Translations under genes and position numbers: made by a program
Notes under the pieces: model-generated
What the model was told of the DNA's origin: nothing
Database searches by the model: none
What the model saw: only the letters and a program-made list of their open reading frames with translations
Source of the DNA: Niebla homalea
Taxonomy: Eukaryota; Ascomycota; Lecanoromycetes; Lecanorales; Ramalinaceae
Direction of reading: 5' to 3'
NCBI GenBank assembly: GCA_019925105.1
Contig: JAHGAU010000012.1
Span: 930,001-994,000, forward strand
Length of the DNA stretch: 64,000 bases
Shown: piece after piece, positions 32,638 through 43,937 of the stretch
How positions within the stretch are numbered: position 1 is the stretch's first letter
Layout: each line of letters starts with the position of its first letter

Positions 32638-33394
32638 CTAAACATTTTTCTGCGAGCTAGCAAGCGAGTCGTGCTCGTCAATATCCCTGTGGGAACAGTC
32701 AGCATTGCCTGCAGCAGAGGCAGCCTTTCGATTGAGAACTGACGTCGCCTCCCACGGATAGCATATCCAAACATCACCAACAGTCTCGGCGGCCAGATAT
32801 CTGCCTTCCTTGACCATATCCTCGGGCAGATGCCCCTTCTTGGGCTTGTCCTTGTTGTGAAGCACGAAGATACAGAACCTTGTTTTCGAGCCCTCGCCGG
32901 CTAGGCCCAATTTCCTCCGGGCTTCTTCGACATCCTTCTCCAGCTCTCGGACGGCATATTCAAGGGTGGTCCGGGTGTCATCGACTTCGTCAACGATGAG
33001 GATGTTCTTGCCAACCAGATTGGCCATGCTCAGACTGCTCAGATCGAGCCATTGTGTTCGGGTCACTTTGGTTCCGGGTGTCTCGACAGGAGTAGGCGGG
33101 CCGGAAGGGTCGTTGGGAGGGAGAGACTCGTAGAGAGAGAGGCCAATTGCTTGGATCGGTATATTTGGGCCGGAAGGGCGTTTGAGGGAGGAGCGTAAGA
33201 TGCGCGCAGGAACATAGCCGCCCCCACCAATGGCTATCATTAGATTGGGTTGGAACCGATTGAGGATGTTCTCGGCTGAGGTTTGACAAAGTTTGTGTAC
33301 CTGGACGTTGTTGGCATGATGCCGTCAAACTTCCCACACCGCCCTCTCAGCTGCAACTCACCTCATTGTAGGTCACATACACCTTTTCAACCAT
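32638..33394 (-). CDS. Xanthine/hypoxanthine phosphoribosyltransferase-like enzyme
   Basis: The enzyme joins a purine base to phosphoribosyl pyrophosphate in purine salvage, in the cytosol. Two exons: 33394-33362 (MVEKVYVTYNE) and 33300-32638, with a 61-nt intron; 231 aa. The junction gives VTYNEVHKLCQTSAENIL, the usual N-terminus of the yeast Xpt1/Hpt1 group. GGGGYVPARILRSSLK is the first phosphate-binding loop, and ILIVDEVDDTRTTLEYA is the phosphoribosyl-pyrophosphate motif with its acidic pair. VWICYPWE near the end is also typical. The base specificity (xanthine, hypoxanthine or guanine) cannot be read from the sequence. The C-terminal ~30 residues are a variable tail. Confidence 0.93.
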
Positions 33395-34020
33395 GCTCGC
33401 AGTGTGCGTCCAACCGCCAATCCGCAGCGCGTGAATGAATTGTTGGGAGACTCTGCCGTACTGACAGCCCTGGAGCAGGATCAACGGAATTCAAAGAGCG
33501 TTCAACCCTGTCGAGCAGCAGCTAAGGCGCGCAAGGATGCGGGTTTTTGGTAGTCACCAAAACATTTCTGGGGTGGAATAGATAAAGTTTGCTCCATGCA
33601 TATGGTTTTTTAGGAGCTTTATATTTTGTACAGGGTCTCGAGGTCAGGGGTCAGGGTTGTCACTCTCACTGTCGAGGCTGTGTGTGACCCAGACGTCGTG
33701 TCATTCGTCTAAGGCGTTTAGCCTTTGCCTGGTGCCATTCTGTGCATTGGGTGGGGCCAGTGGGACACATCAGACAGTGGCTCAGTGGCTCGTTGTGCCT
33801 CTTCCGAGTATCATATCCCCCACGTAGCCTCATCCATACGTCATTGTGGCGGCTGAGTAGCTGAGGCCTGGCCTGGCCCTGGCGTCACCCGATCAAGCCA
33901 GCCGGTTCACTACAAAATGCTGCATTGCCCCTTCATCTTCCCACTGCATTCCCTATTCACAAAGAAACCAAGAGAAATACCAGACCCATTAATCCTACCT
34001 CTATATTTCCATCAACAAAT
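33395..34020. other. Divergent promoter region, phosphoribosyltransferase and GRG1
   Basis: This 0.6-kb stretch separates the two divergent starts. The part just before GRG1 is pyrimidine-rich, as in highly expressed fungal genes. No specific glucose-repression site is claimed. Confidence 0.5.
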
Positions 34021-34365
34021 ATGGATACCATTAAGTCAGTCTACAATCCTGGTTTTTGTGTGCATCTCCCATACTAATCATTGCCACATTCAGGAACGCC
34101 GCCAACTCCGTCTCCGAGACCGTCCAGGGTGGCGCATCTGAGGCCTCCAAGGAGGGAAACAAGCGTGAGTAGTGCTTCACTCCTGCCCTTGACTGGTCTT
34201 GTCTATTACTATGACTGACTTGCATCCCCAGATGTGGCAAAGGATGGCAACAATGACATGTCCACTCGCGCGACTGCCGCCAAGGACATGGTGGGCGACA
34301 AGCTCGACCAGAAGCAACATGAGTCCAAGGCCAATGTTGCTCAAGAGAAGGCCGACCTAAAGTGA
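34021..34365 (+). CDS. grg-1: GRG1-type glucose-repressible small protein
   Basis: A 72-aa protein spread over three exons, 34021-34034, 34094-34164 and 34232-34365, so only splicing reveals it. It starts MDTIKNAANSVSETVQGGAS and continues EASKEGNKHVAKDG, ending in a Lys/Ala/Glu-rich helical tail (KLDQKQHESKANVAQEKA). Length, intron positions and sequence match the GRG1/ccg-1 family, small hydrophilic proteins that are strongly induced when glucose runs out and under stress. Their biochemical function is unknown. The first donor is GTCAGT and the first exon is only 14 nt, so automatic gene finders easily miss this gene. Confidence 0.93.
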
Positions 34366-34534
34366 TGTGCTCCTCTGTGCCCACCACGGTCAGTTGGCAG
34401 GGATAAATGATGGCATTATATTGAGAAATGAATACCATAGGCAGCACAATCACACAGATCCATGACTTGGCCCCACACTACATCCCCACACATCTTGTTC
34501 TTGTCAACATCCTTTTGCCATCGTTTGTTCTCCA

Positions 34535-35635
34535 TCATCCATCCAGCTGATCGTCACAACTGCATCCCCCCTGGCCCTCCTCTTCTCCTTCCTTGACCTC
34601 GCAATCCCTGACATCTGCGACCTTCGCACATTTGAATATCACATGCCACAGCCTCTCCAGCGTATGCCCAAATTTTGCATCCGCGGGCGTGCTCTTGCCC
34701 TTGTCCCTATCAAACCACCTGGGAAAGCTCTCTTGATGCACCCAATGCCCCTCGGGCGCATCCACCAATCCCGCCAGGTATTCGTATAGCTCCTTCGGCC
34801 TCTGCCTGATCCTTTTCCTGCTCACGATGAAATGCCCGTTGAACGAGAGCACGCTCGGTTCCCGCTCCTCGCACACCCTGCCTTCCATCATGGCAAACAG
34901 CTGCGGCCAGAGCGGGTAGAACTCGTCGTGGTGGTGTATGTCGGTGCAGTGGCCACAGTGGCAGATGTCGTGCTTCCGGTCCAGGCTCATGAAGCCTGTC
35001 CGGTTGCCGTCGAACCTTTCCGCGAGCCGCGTTGTTAGCCAAGGCAATAAAGCGCCCGCGTCGTCGGCGTCGGCTGTTCCTTTCTTTTGAGCCTTCTTGA
35101 TGATGGCTTGGGTGAAGAGGGTGTAGGGAGGGAGGTTGTCCCAATTGGCGAGGATGTGGTGGAGGTAGGTGGATCCCTCCCTGCCCACGTTGGGGAGAGG
35201 GATCACGACATCGGCGGAGGCAATGTCTTTAATACCCGAAAGGTCAGTGACGGGGCCTTTCGTGTAGATGATGGTTTGAACGCCGAGAGTCGCGATCGAA
35301 GGGAGTGAGCGGAGGGAGTTGAGCCAGCGAGCGATGTAGAATGGCTCTTCGGCGTAGTGGGAGATGACGATCTGGAAGCCTACTCCATCGCGGGATGTGG
35401 AAGAGATGTCTAGACCATCTGCTGCAGACGAGTCAGTCGGGGCGCCCACTGGGCTGTCGCTGTCGAGAGGCTCTGGCAAGCGAGGCTGGTCGCTATGACG
35501 GCTTGGGGAGGCGACATGGTTGGAACGAAGAGTGTCCCTTTTCGTCCAATTGAGGAAGATCAAGAGGATAATTGCAGCTGCAGCAGCGAGGATGAGGGTT
35601 TGCAAAAGGCGCCGACCACCATAGAGCATGCTCAA
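34535..35635 (-). CDS. DUF3431-family type II membrane protein
   Basis: A single exon of 366 aa. A hydrophobic helix near the N-terminus (LLQTLILAAAAAIILLIFL, residues ~10-28) follows a short basic cytosolic tail, giving a type II Golgi or secretory-pathway topology. A Ser/Pro-rich stem follows. The globular domain begins QIVISHYAEEPFYIARWL and contains IPLPNVGREGSTYLHHI, the signature of DUF3431 proteins, which have a glycosyltransferase-like appearance but no shown activity. Cys-rich CHCGHCTDIHHH (residues ~225) and HFIVSRKRIRQRP also fit the family. The tail is acidic and Cys-containing. It is convergent with GRG1 and divergent from the Atg22-type gene. Confidence 0.88.
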   Translation of the reverse strand: MSMLYGGRRLLQTLILAAAAAIILLIFLNWTKRDTLRSNHVASPSRHSDQPRLPEPLDSDSPVGAPTDSSAADGLDISSTSRDGVGFQIVISHYAEEPFYIARWLNSLRSLPSIATLGVQTIIYTKGPVTDLSGIKDIASADVVIPLPNVGREGSTYLHHILANWDNLPPYTLFTQAIIKKAQKKGTADADDAGALLPWLTTRLAERFDGNRTGFMSLDRKHDICHCGHCTDIHHHDEFYPLWPQLFAMMEGRVCEEREPSVLSFNGHFIVSRKRIRQRPKELYEYLAGLVDAPEGHWVHQESFPRWFDRDKGKSTPADAKFGHTLERLWHVIFKCAKVADVRDCEVKEGEEEGQGGCSCDDQLDG

Positions 35636-36093
35636 GTAGCTCTATCATGGTAATGACGAGACTGTGATCGCCCTTGAAAGATGAGTTTTCAATCGAGTTC
35701 AATGGATTCTTTGACTACCTGAATAGGAGGAGGGTGTGATGAGTTCTGCTGCTTCCATGATGGAAGATTCACCAAGCATCATCAAGACGTTGGCACCAGT
35801 TATATATTCTACGACCTGAACATTGTTGCCGTCACATGGCTAGTGTAGAACGAAGCTAGAGTGCTTGAACATTCTCGGGATTATCATCACAGCACCGACA
35901 GCTGCAGAATTACGCCTTACAAGCACCTCCCCGAATAGGTCTCGCTTCGATTTGCCAGGTGTAGTTCGAGCCACACCGGCGACGCAGGGCCATAACGGGA
36001 GCTCAAGCAAATCAAGATGAAGTCAATTCGGCTTTCCAATCGGTCGCCCACTTGTGTTCTTGCCCTCTTGCAGGACAAATGTGAGACAAGGAG
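35636..36093. other. Divergent intergenic region
   Basis: The stretch lies between the DUF3431 and Atg22/UMF1 starts and presumably carries both promoters. No defined element was recognised. Confidence 0.5.
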
Positions 36094-38006
36094 ATGGCCG
36101 CCAACGATCCCGGGTTTGGGATGATGCCTTTGGCAGAAGATCCCGATAAGGACAAGCTCGACGAGAAGAACCTCTCGGTCGAGGATCAGCCTATGGCGCC
36201 CGATCAATTCGATCCTCAATGGGAAACGTCGAGGCTCGAAATCTTCGCATATTACTCCTACTACATTGGCGACAACGGACTTACCCTCTTCAATTTCGCG
36301 CCCACCGCCTTCCAAAACCTCCTATCTGAAGCAGCGGGGGACGCGGGAGTGATTACGTTTGTGGGAGGCAGTAGGACCATCAACAGCGTGGTGCTGATCT
36401 GTAATGGCATCAGCTTTGCCATTCAGATCGTCATCTTCCTCGTCATAGGATCCTATGCAGGCAAGTGTCTAGGTGCTGCATCGAGAAGAGGCGATTGATC
36501 GTTGATAGATTTTGGTCGATCGCGCCCCTATATCCTCATCATGCTTTCCATCGTTGCCTATGGCATTGGATTTGGGTGGCTAGGTGTTCATGAATCATCC
36601 AAGTGGAAGGTAGCCGCGGGGATGTACATAGTCGGGTGTACGTGATACACATCCTCCGCTGTTGCGACCGCATGACTGACAGCATGCAGTGATCGCCTAT
36701 CAAACCACCCTTACCTTTTGGACGGCTGCTTTCCCAGGCCTCGCTCGCAACACCAAAGCCATGAGAGAAGAAGCTGAACGGTACAATGCTGGGATCATCA
36801 GTCGTGACGACTATGACTATGCGGACACCATGCAGAGGAGTCGACTGTCCAACATGGCTTTTTACGTACAATCTTGCGGCGAAATCGTCATCCTTGCCAC
36901 GATTGTGGGCGTGCTATATGGGGTGGATGTCAGGGCGAGCCAAGCAAACAACAATTACGGCTTGAGTGTTCTGATTGCCTTTGCAACGGGCGTCTGGCTT
37001 GCACTGAGTCTACCCTGGTTCTTCATCGAGAAACGAAGACCAGGACAAAGTCTACCACCTGGCAAGAATATAGCCATGGTTGGGTTTTGGCAGCTGTGGA
37101 ATGCACTCTCACAAATTTGGCATTTGAAGCAGAGTCTGATCTATTTGATAGGTAGGTCCCCCATCTTGATTGATCCCGTGGTCACATGCATTGATTGGAG
37201 AGCAGGCTATTTTCTTTTGGGCGATTCATTGAACACGACCGTTACGGTCATCGCTACATTGCAAAACGAGATTGTCGAATATGATACACTGACCCTGGCC
37301 TACCTCTTGTTGGTGGGAATCGGGGCTCAAGCCGTTGGAATCTGGGTATTCTGGTGGGTCCAGCGGCGGTTTCGACTCGGAACGAAGACGATGTTCAATG
37401 CCGTTATCGTTGGTATCTTGCTCTTGGATGGCTGGGGAATGATTGGGATCTGGACTCAGTCTTTCGGCTTCCACCATGTTTTTGAGGTCTGGTTATATCA
37501 AGGTATGGAAAAGTGATTTCAGCCTTCCCTCTTAGCACGAGTTCCCGGGCCACAAGGCGCCATGGCATTGGACCTCAGATGGGGATGGTCGGGCGGCCCG
37601 TCTAGTCATGAGCCTTCGACTATCTTTACCATTTTGGGGGCATGAACTGGCTGACCGCTTGTCATCCACAGCTTTCTACGGCTTACTCGTCTGTCCGTGG
37701 TACTCATACAGTCAGATCATGATCTCGGAAGTCACGCCACGAGGGAAAGAATTCCTCTTCTTCTCGCTTTTCTCGATCATCGGCAAGACCAGCTCATTCA
37801 TAGGTCCCTTGGTGTCCTCTGCTATCATCGATCGGAGTGGTGGAAATAATAGCACCCCCTTCTACTTTCTTTTCGCACTAACCTTAGCGAGCGGTACTCT
37901 TTTGGTCATGAGTCTTGATCTAAAGAAGAGTAGGCTAGAGCAAGAAGCGTTTCTAGAGCGTGAGCAAAGGATCCGGGAAGTATTGAAGGACACGATAGCC
38001 GAGTGA
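36094..38006 (+). CDS. Atg22/UMF1-family membrane permease
   Basis: Five exons: 36094-36460, 36509-36637, 36690-37151, 37206-37502 and 37672-38006; 529 aa. Atg22-type permeases export amino acids from the vacuole after autophagy. The N-terminus has WETSRLEIFAYYSYYIGDNG, and about twelve membrane segments follow. The family hallmark NTTVTVIATLQNEIVEYDT is in exon 4, and YSYSQIMISEVTPRGKEFLF is in exon 5. Intron 1 has a GC donor (GCAAGT), which is the only donor that gives the expected SYADFGRSRP junction. Intron 3 has two possible acceptors three bases apart (37202 and 37205), so one residue may vary. Intron 4 is long (169 nt). The vacuolar location is inferred from the family. The paralogue group within the family is uncertain. 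Confidence 0.9.
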
Positions 38007-40099
38007 AGTTTACGCCAAGCATTCTAGAGGCCCCCTCTTGCCCTCGACCTCTCCATCTGTGATGTTCTATAGATAGGCCTTGGAGATCGATGTCGTCGCC
38101 GAATTTGTTTTCGGGGGCTAATCGGCTCCCGGCTTAATTGCATGGGGTGCCTTATCGTCATGTACGACCTTGACGGGTATGTATACTATTGTATGTAGGC
38201 TGCAGACTTTACAAGCGCTGGCTCGTGTTCTAGCGCAGGCCAGAACGATGTCCATGGCGGCATCCCTTTTCCGGGCGAGAGTGGTGGAACTCGCCTGATT
38301 GAGCCTTGCGAAAGAAGTGAGCATGGGCAGCAAATAGCAAAGCGTAGAACAAACGACGCATGATCTCCCACGGTCCCACCACCTCTGATATTACACTTTT
38401 TGTCTTGAGCGGAGAAAATGTGCATGATCAAGGCTTATTTGGTTGTGGTGACTGCAAGAGGAACGGCGGGCTTGCCCCACTCATATCCGTCATGCAGCAG
38501 TATGATAATATGCCTCATACCGTTGGAACTGTGCGCGTTGGGAGCAGGTCGGCGCCCAAAGCAGTCCATTCCAGTACCTTCGGTGGGGATTTGTGAAGTC
38601 GGGAATACTCGGCTTCCGCCCATTGCATCGTGACCAGGGGCAACTACTGTAGGCATTGTAGAAGATTATTTCAGGCATACTCGTGCCAGTCTTGTCTCTA
38701 CCAAGAAACGACACCGCTGAATATCATACCAAGCGTCTCGGCCCGGCTGAAGATTGATGGTTGGAGGATGTACCACAGTACACCTTCTCATGCATCTGCT
38801 GACACCAAGGCTGCTGGTGGTGGCTCGGCGACGCAATCATGCATCATCATCATTGACGCTAGGCCCATCTTTTGGTCTGCCACGCCTGCTAATCAGCCAC
38901 GGATTTGGATCTGCCCGATTATTCGTGTAGATCCTCACTTCCTGCATTAGGTCGATCCATTTCCGACTTCTGATTCCTTTGCCACTCCTTTGGGGACGAC
39001 AGGACATTCCGTTCGACATTCATTCGCGCTCTTGTTGCGACCGACATCTCTGGTGGGTCTCTCGGGTCTCGCGGAAATAGCAGTCTTCCCTTTTGGACAG
39101 ACTCCCTTCCCAACGCAAACATGGTCATCTTAAGCCAACACCTGGAGGTATACGTTTGGGTTGTTGATTGAGGAGCTGAGTCAGCCCTCCACAGGATAGT
39201 CAGCCCCGCATGGAGATGCTGGATGGAACGGTTTCGCCCGACTGGAAGTCATCTGCTTTGGATTGGTGCCCTGTGGATGGTGGAGTGATTGGCTTGATGG
39301 TCGTCTCTTCTCCACGCCCCGTCAGCGACTAATGCAAGTGAGCACGCATGCTTATGCCTTGACCATTTCGTCCTTGACAACACCCTTTGTTTTGCCCACC
39401 TGGACCAAGTCCTGACCCAGTCTTGGTATTTGGTATGTGCAACCACTAATGATCGGGACGAGGCGCGCAGGGCCGTCAACTCTGACTGGTTCGCTCCGAC
39501 TCATCTGCTGCCCTTCCGCTTCTCCTCCATTCGTTCTTGCCACTCATCCCCGTTGTTGATGTCGTTCAAGCTGTCCGTTCCCTGACTGGCCGCTAACCTC
39601 CGTCCTCTGCTATCCATCTTACTCAGCCAATATGCCTCCCGCCTTTCCTTTTATACCAATCCGTCAGAATGGCGGTCACTCGGCCCCAAGACTTTTCAAT
39701 AGTCTTGCATATACGAAGCTCTAGAAGCTAGACAACCATTCCGTCCTACATTTTCTCCTTCTGTTCCTGCGTCCTGACGTGTGACCATTGAGGATCTTCT
39801 CGCAGAACTTCTTTAGTGCCGTAGCATCCGTGTACAGCATACACATTTACTGTTGTCCAACTTTAACTCTCCATGGTTGAATTTGTGACCCACTTTGTGA
39901 TCCCATCTGACAAATTTGATAGCCTCATGCCGTTGACGCCTCTCCACTCATATTCAAGCTGATGCCCATCCCGTTGCTTGCATTCTTCCTTCTTCCTCCA
40001 GCTTTTGTTGTGTGATAGCATGCAATATAGCGTCTCTCTACTACCGACAAAATTCTAATCCATAGTTGATCTCAGCCGTTGAGGCATCCGGATTCCAGG
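38007..40099. other. 2.1-kb intergenic region upstream of the galactose oxidase gene
   Basis: The stretch separates two tandem plus-strand genes and is long for this window. The last ~500 bp are pyrimidine-rich and contain TATA-like TTTTATACC near 39650, which suggests a regulated promoter with a long leader. Small open frames on both strands look random. No RNA gene or repeat was found. Confidence 0.5.
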
Positions 40100-42333
40100 A
40101 TGCTATCACAACTTGCGTTCTTGCTCTTGTCCCCTCTTGCGATTGCCAGTCCTATCTCCCCCGAGGCTGCAAATGCGGGTGCAGCGAGCGTGAACCCTGC
40201 TTCACAAGGCAAACCATCGTCTGAGGGTGTCACCACTTTCGATGGTGTTGCCCTCGCCAACATCGCAGACAGACCGTCTGTTGCAGCTGCGACTGCGGGG
40301 GCAATCGACCGTACCGGTTGGACTTGTACGGTTGATAGCGCCAACGACGGTGACCCATGTACAAACGTACTGGATGGAGACGATACAACAATATGGCACA
40401 CTGAGTACGCGCCTGACGCAGCGGCTCTACCTCACGAGATTACCATTGATATGCAAGCGAGCTACCTCGTGGGAAGCATTACCTATGAACCCAGGCAGGA
40501 CGGTCTCAATGGCAACATCGGAGGTCACGTTATTGGTCTCAGGTACGTGCCCTGCTTCATCAACGAAGCTGGTACCTTCTGACGGAGTGTTCTAGTGATG
40601 ACGGGCACGCATACACTACTGTTGCTTATGGCACGTACATTGACGACAACACACTCAAGACAACCACCTTCACACCCACCCATGGGCGATACATGAGGCT
40701 GCAGGCCCTCACAGAGGCTGGAGACAGGGGACCATGGACCTCTGCCTCTGAGATCAACGTCTTCACCGCTGCTGGTGATGCTCCACCTGCGGCGGCAGGG
40801 AATGGTGCATGGGGCCCTACCATTGATTTCCCCTTGGTGCCCGTCTCACTGGCCAATGAATTTTCCTCGGGCAACCTCCTTGCATGGTCCTCCTATGATC
40901 CCAGCACATTTGGAGGTTCCAACGATGCGCAGACCATCACCGCGACCTACGCGCCTGGCTCACAAACTGTGACCTCGGCCCTGATAACCAACACTCAGCA
41001 CGACATGTTCTGTGAGGGCTTGTCCCTTGACTTCCATGGAAACAATATCGCTACAGGAGGAAACACAGCCTCTGCAACAAGTCTCTTCAACGCCGGTGCC
41101 AATGGCTGGACCAAGGGTCCTGTAAGTTTCATATCGCCCGTATACAGCTCATTCCCATGCTGACGATCGAATGACGTAGGCGATGAACATTGCACGAGGA
41201 TACGCAGCCCAAGTCACAGTATCTACCGGCAATACTTTCGTCATCGGTGCTTCATGGTCCGGAGGGCAAGGTGGCAAGAACGGAGAACTATACAACGGGA
41301 ACACATGGGGTGTTTTGGGTGGTTGTCCTGTTGCTCCCATGCTTACTGCTGATGCCCAAGGTTCGTCATGCTGGTGGCCGATCTTTGAACTCATGTACTA
41401 ATAATGACGCTCCTAGGTATCTACCGTGCTGACAACCATGGATGGCTCTTCGGCTGGAAGGGTGCATCTGTTTTCCAAGCTGGACCCTCCGTGGCCATGA
41501 ACTGGTATGGCACCGACGGAGACGGCTCCACTACCCCAGCCGGAAACCGAGCAGACGATGGTGACTCTATGGCCGGCGATGCTGCCATGTATGATGCAGT
41601 AGCCGGTAAAATCCTCACCGCTGGAGGTGCAGTGAACTACCAAGGTTCGGATGCGACGAGCAATGCACATATTATCACCCTCGGCGACCCAGACACGGCC
41701 CCCACAGTTCAGACCATCGGCAACATGGCTTACCAGAGAATCTTTGCCAATAGCGTTATCCTTCCCGACGGGACGGTATTGATCATTGGAGGTCAAGTTT
41801 ACGGCAACCCGTTCAGCGACGACACCGCCCAATTCACGCCCGAACTCTTCAACCCAGCCGACAACAGCTTCACCCAGCTGGCCCCAATGGCCATCCCCAG
41901 GACCTACCACAGCACGGCCGTTCTGCTGCCAGATGCCACAGTCATGAGTGCCGGAGGTGGACTCTGCGGTACCTGCGCAACCAACCACTATGACGGCCAA
42001 ATCTTCTCGCCTCCCTACCTTTTCACCGGTGGAGCAAGGCCCGTCATCAACGCCGTCTCTGTCGGCAGCATTGCTGTTGGCGGAACCTTTACGGCCACCA
42101 CGAACGGTGGTGTGTCTGATGGCTTCAGCTTGATCAGGATGAGCAGCACCACCCACACGGTCAACACCGACCAACGTCGCATCGCCTTGACACCCACAGC
42201 AGCCGACGGCAACACCTACACTCTTGCCGTGCCCGATGACGCTGGGATCGCCATGCCAGGCTACTGGATGTTGTTTGCCATCGATGGAGGGGTGCCGAGT
42301 GTAGCGCAGACGATCCAGGTCACTGCCGCCTAG
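40100..42333 (+). CDS. Galactose oxidase, secreted copper-radical enzyme
   Basis: The enzyme oxidises the C6 alcohol of galactose and related primary alcohols to aldehydes with release of hydrogen peroxide. Four exons: 40100-40542, 40596-41121, 41180-41360 and 41417-42333; 688 aa. It has a signal peptide (MLSQLAFLLLSPLAIAS) and a propeptide-like stretch. An N-terminal F5/8 type C carbohydrate-binding domain follows (GWTCTVDSANDGDPCTNVLD). The Kelch propeller keeps the cofactor residues: Cys in MFCEGLSLDFHGN and Tyr in IARGYAAQ form the thioether bond, Trp in IGASWSGGQ stacks on it, Tyr and His in RTYHSTAVLLPD and His in THTVNTDQRR bind copper. The C-terminal Ig-like domain ends with MPGYWMLFAIDGGVPSVAQT. 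Intron 3 has a GTTCGT donor. It should be active and extracellular. Confidence 0.95.
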
Positions 42334-43860
42334 AGGATGAAGAGCAATCATTTTCCCATTTACGAATTAACGATGTAGCAGCATAGTAATATATGGGATG
42401 GAGGGGGCGCAGATATCTGGCACGTCTCGCTGGAAATCATGTCGCCTCAACTGGGACAGGTTCTACTGCATCAGATAATGGCGCAGGGCCACTCGTTTAG
42501 ATAATGGAATCACACAATTGAAATTATTTGATGTAGCTTCTTGCTCGTCCTCACAAAGTTCGCTCCTGTTCCCGTCCCACCCTACCATTCCATGGGCCAT
42601 GAAGGAGGTGAGAGATCGACAGGGGCTGGGATTGCCCTGGCAGGTCCACGTGCTTCTTAGGGGCGCTGGATGTGAAAAATGCACTCAGAACGTGGGAGAG
42701 AAATGCACTCAGAACGTGGGAGAGAAATGCACTCACAACGTGGGGAAAAAAATGCACTCAGAACGTGGTGAAAAATGCACTCTCGATTTCACGGATCGGG
42801 CCCATGCATCAATAGCCAGCAGGGTGCTCGGGTTTCTATCGTTGAAGCTGATTGAACGGCTGAGATCTGCGGAGAAGGGATCCAATGGTATGGTCAGAGG
42901 CTTCAATTCACTCTCCTCTTCCCTCACTCCCGCAGCATCCAGTTGTCCCCTTTGTGACTGCTAGAGCTGATCTCATATTCGCCCTACGCCACCATCATTT
43001 GTTTCAACAAATACACAGAGTAATGTCTAGGTAGATATCGGGGCCTTGGTTTCATGTGCGATAATCATAGAAGCAAACTGGCAGGTCCTGGCCTTCTTTG
43101 GACTCCCAAAACCACCCGTAGACAATCATCACGAACCGTCGTACTATTACATATTACACAGATATCCTATGGCATCGTTGTGGCATGAAGAATGACAAGC
43201 CACCAGCATGCCAGACGCGGTACTCCAGGTTCGGGATCACGTTCATCATCGACAAGCGTCATGGATATTTTTCCAACCTGACGGTACAGATAATACCAAC
43301 CCTGTGCTACATTTTTCGGCGTGAAGTGCCCCACCAGAGCATGCTATCTCTTGATCTATGGGCCTCGTTCAATAACGCTCACCTCTAGGGGTGATGTCAT
43401 GCGCAATTAGAACCCCGGTATGGTAGGTAGGGATTACCTATGTGTACTGTCCCGTTGGGGGGTCACACTTTCCCGACTAAGTAGACAGAGGATGTTAAGC
43501 TCCATGAGGAATCCCGAATGAGACTCCAATCGAGCGTTTCTATGAGTATATCTTATTCAAAAGCCTATCTTGATGCCTCAACATGACGGATACTCGGATG
43601 CCATCTGGCGACCAAGATGCTCGGTCCGGGGAGCCATTTGGGGGCTTGGCAGAGGGGTCTCCACGCAAAAGTCTAAGCAGCTCGCTTTCATTCGACTTGA
43701 TAGGTCATCTTTCTACCCTCCGATAAGTCTGAGCCATTGATTGCGCATGTCATTGACGGGTTACTGTACATGATTGTTCTTCTGTATATAACTCACATGT
43801 GTTCCCTTGCCGCCATTGCCTTGCCTTTTTGTGACGATTTTGCAAAGAAAAAGGGAGACA
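42334..43860. other. 1.5-kb intergenic region
   Basis: The stretch lies between the galactose oxidase gene and the anion-transporter gene. It contains the 24-bp tandem repeat array at 42676-42783. Nothing else coding or RNA-like was recognised. Confidence 0.5.
42676..42783 (+). repeat. Tandem array of a 24-bp unit, about 4.5 copies
   Basis: The core ATGCACTCAGAACGTGGG recurs at 42679, 42703, 42727, 42752 and (truncated) 42775. The spacings are 24, 24, 25 and 23 bases. The middle copy carries one substitution, and later copies vary in the A/G-rich spacer. Confidence 0.92.
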
Positions 43861-43937
43861 TGATGGATGAAGACACCCCTCGAAACCAGACTCCATCTGC
43901 TATACCTCCAGTGTCATCGTTACGTCGCCGAGTATGA
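43861..43937 (+). promoter_or_regulatory. Upstream ORF overlapping the transporter start
   Basis: A 25-codon frame starts at the tandem ATGATG (MMDEDTPRN...) and ends in TGA at 43935-43937. The stop shares bases with the ATG of the transporter (sequence ATGA). Such overlap can restrict translation of the main frame or feed it by re-initiation. It could instead be part of an unrecognised upstream exon. Confidence 0.45.

Noticed and set aside
41413..42351. 312-codon antisense frame inside the galactose oxidase gene
   Set aside because: It is a shadow of the biased codon use of the sense gene. The sense product has every catalytic residue.
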